Assembly: GCA_028293365.1 (NCBI GenBank)
Contig: JAQGOX010000564.1
Coordinates: 1-5,832 of the forward strand
Source of the DNA: Verrucomicrobiales bacterium
GTDB taxonomy: Bacteria > Verrucomicrobiota > Verrucomicrobiia > Limisphaerales > SXQI01
DNA: 5,832 nucleotides
Reading direction: 5' to 3'
In this document: piece after piece, positions 5,198-5,832 of the stretch
Position numbering within the stretch: position 1 is the stretch's first letter
Layout: every line of letters starts with the position of its first letter
Notes under the pieces: generated by a model
What the model was told of the DNA's origin: nothing
Seen by the model: only the letters and a program-made list of their open reading frames with translations
The model's database searches: none
Made by a program: the position numbers and the translations under genes

Positions 5198-5312
5198 ACG
5201 ATGGGTCCACAACAATCTGGCGCTCGTGTGTGCGTAGCCAGGCAATAACTGAAGGATCGGGAACAGGCTTGGTCGGCTCACTTAAAATGTTTCCATCTAC
5301 CAGGTATCTCAC
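5163..5312 (-). pseudogene. VapC-family PIN toxin, truncated against the fdhD 3' end
   Basis: A GTG that overlaps the antitoxin stop (GTGA) opens a 49-codon frame. It begins RYLVDGNILSEPTKP and continues PDPSVIAWLRTHERQIVVDP, which is the N-terminal third of a VapC PIN-domain ribonuclease. Asp6 is the first catalytic acid. The normally adjacent Thr/Ser is Gly7. After residue 37 the sequence becomes the complement of the end of fdhD and stops at 5163. A full VapC is about 130-140 residues with at least three acidic residues, so the remaining catalytic acids are gone. I infer a deletion or rearrangement that joined the toxin gene to fdhD. The antitoxin beside it remains intact. Confidence 0.65.
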
Positions 5313-5539
5313 AACGTGTCGGTCGACTCGGATTCAACGGGAACAAAAAAGCCTTTCTCTGGACAGCGCAGCAGCCAATCCACAACGCCGTGATTCGGGG
5401 GCAAAACCTTCCGCATCAGCTTGTATTCGCCGCGAGATAGACGTTCAACTTCAAACTGTTGGCCTGGTTCAATACCATCCTGATGGCGGATTTCAGCCGG
5501 CAGAACAATCTGCCCTTTACTCGAGACACTTGTTGTCAT
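5309..5539 (-). CDS. AbrB/MazE-type antitoxin (VapB-like)
   Basis: The 76-residue product starts MTTSVSSKGQIVLPAEIR, the swapped-hairpin AbrB/SpoVT DNA-binding domain (about residues 1-45) that binds the module promoter. The tail contains NHGVVDWLLRCPEKGFFVP and ends ESESTDTL, typical of the toxin-binding region of VapB antitoxins found with PIN toxins. The stop overlaps a GTG that opens a truncated VapC frame. In the family, antitoxin binds and neutralises the PIN ribonuclease and represses its own operon. With the toxin broken here, it may be an orphan that still binds DNA or cross-neutralises another VapC. It lies 32 nt after the hydrolase gene on the same strand, and no clear ribosome-binding site is seen. 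Confidence 0.85.
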   Translation of the reverse strand: MTTSVSSKGQIVLPAEIRHQDGIEPGQQFEVERLSRGEYKLMRKVLPPNHGVVDWLLRCPEKGFFVPVESESTDTL

Positions 5540-5571
5540 CGCCTATAAGATGCCAACTTACATCGATAAAA

Positions 5572-5832
5572 TCAATGCATAGTCCCGGGCGAAGTCGGCG
5601 GCGTCAAATACCGGTCGAACCACTTCCGGAACGCGCGAATATCCCAGATCATCGTAAGCCAACCATGCTTTCCACCATGATGGACGACCAGTTCCACCAC
5701 ATCCCCCAATTCGCGCGCTCGCGATTGGAACCGTTGTGATTGGTCCAATGGAACAAGGGTATCCGCATCTCCGTGGTAGATCAAAATCGGCGGCATATGC
5801 GAATGAATATGATCGATCGGTGACAGGTCGCG
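5572..5832 (-). CDS. Alpha/beta hydrolase (esterase/peptidase-like), 3' end only
   Basis: The frame is open to the window edge, so the true start lies beyond it. The 86 visible residues are the C-terminal end of an alpha/beta hydrolase. They contain SPIDHIHSHMPPILIYHGDA, where the Asp of HGDADTLVP (fragment residue 24) is the expected catalytic acid, then a helix (QSQRFQSRARELG). HHGGKHGW follows, with His56 as the expected catalytic histidine, then an amphipathic helix ending RKWFDRYL. The nucleophile serine and any signal peptide are outside the window. The layout fits acetyl-esterase or dipeptidyl-peptidase-like (BD-FAE type) enzymes, and the substrate cannot be given. The ATG at 5796 is internal: twelve codons upstream of it still align with the family. 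Confidence 0.85.
   Translation of the reverse strand, partial: RDLSPIDHIHSHMPPILIYHGDADTLVPLDQSQRFQSRARELGDVVELVVHHGGKHGWLTMIWDIRAFRKWFDRYLTPPTSPGTMH

Noticed and set aside
5230..5739. 169-codon open frame on the plus strand
   Set aside because: It runs antisense to the VapC remnant, the AbrB-type antitoxin and the hydrolase. Its product is low-complexity and matches no family I know.
1..5832. CRISPR array, tRNA/rRNA gene, insertion sequence or attachment site
   Set aside because: I saw no regularly spaced repeats, cloverleaf-type sequence, transposase motifs or terminal inverted repeats.

Overview
This 5.8-kb window looks like the chromosome of a soil- or freshwater-type Verrucomicrobiota bacterium, possibly Chthoniobacterales-like. 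The inference rests on moderate GC, several weak or absent Shine-Dalgarno sites, a delta-60-repeat fragment, the style of the small toxin-antitoxin (TA) proteins, and a Tat-exported aldo/keto reductase of a type I associate with that phylum. This placement comes from family recollection, not from a search.

Left part (1-1340): an accessory stretch of small genes and gene debris. A minus-strand fragment resembling a delta-60 repeat (about 82-228) abuts, at base 229, the core of a DUF433 antitoxin-like domain on the plus strand. The stop of that frame overlaps (ATGA) the start of a DUF5615-like PIN toxin, which breaks off after about 15 recognisable residues. Two intact small genes follow (520-729 and 740-985), an antitoxin-like helical protein and an uncharacterised 81-residue partner. 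After them lies a TTG-initiated hypothetical frame that overlaps the next gene by 14 nt.

Middle (1327-3347): a Tat-signal aldo/keto reductase on the plus strand converges, with only 4 nt between stop codons, on smpB (trans-translation) on the minus strand. Upstream of smpB in the same direction is rpoZ (RNA polymerase omega). A strong rpoZ terminator lies between them, and its T-tract touches the smpB start codon. The 220-nt divergent spacer upstream of rpoZ holds a candidate rpoZ promoter.

Right part (3348-5832): a divergent xylose-isomerase-like TIM-barrel gene is followed by fdhD, overlapping by GTGA, so the two form a coupled plus-strand pair. Converging on fdhD from the right are minus-strand genes: the 3' end of an alpha/beta hydrolase running off the window, an AbrB/MazE-type antitoxin, and a VapC PIN-toxin remnant. 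The remnant starts with a GTGA overlap, keeps about 37 PIN residues, and then runs antisense into the end of fdhD.

No complete new defence or biosynthetic system is visible. The notable signals are the repeated decay of TA modules, the smpB start fused to a terminator, and a xylose-isomerase-like enzyme with a substituted metal ligand.
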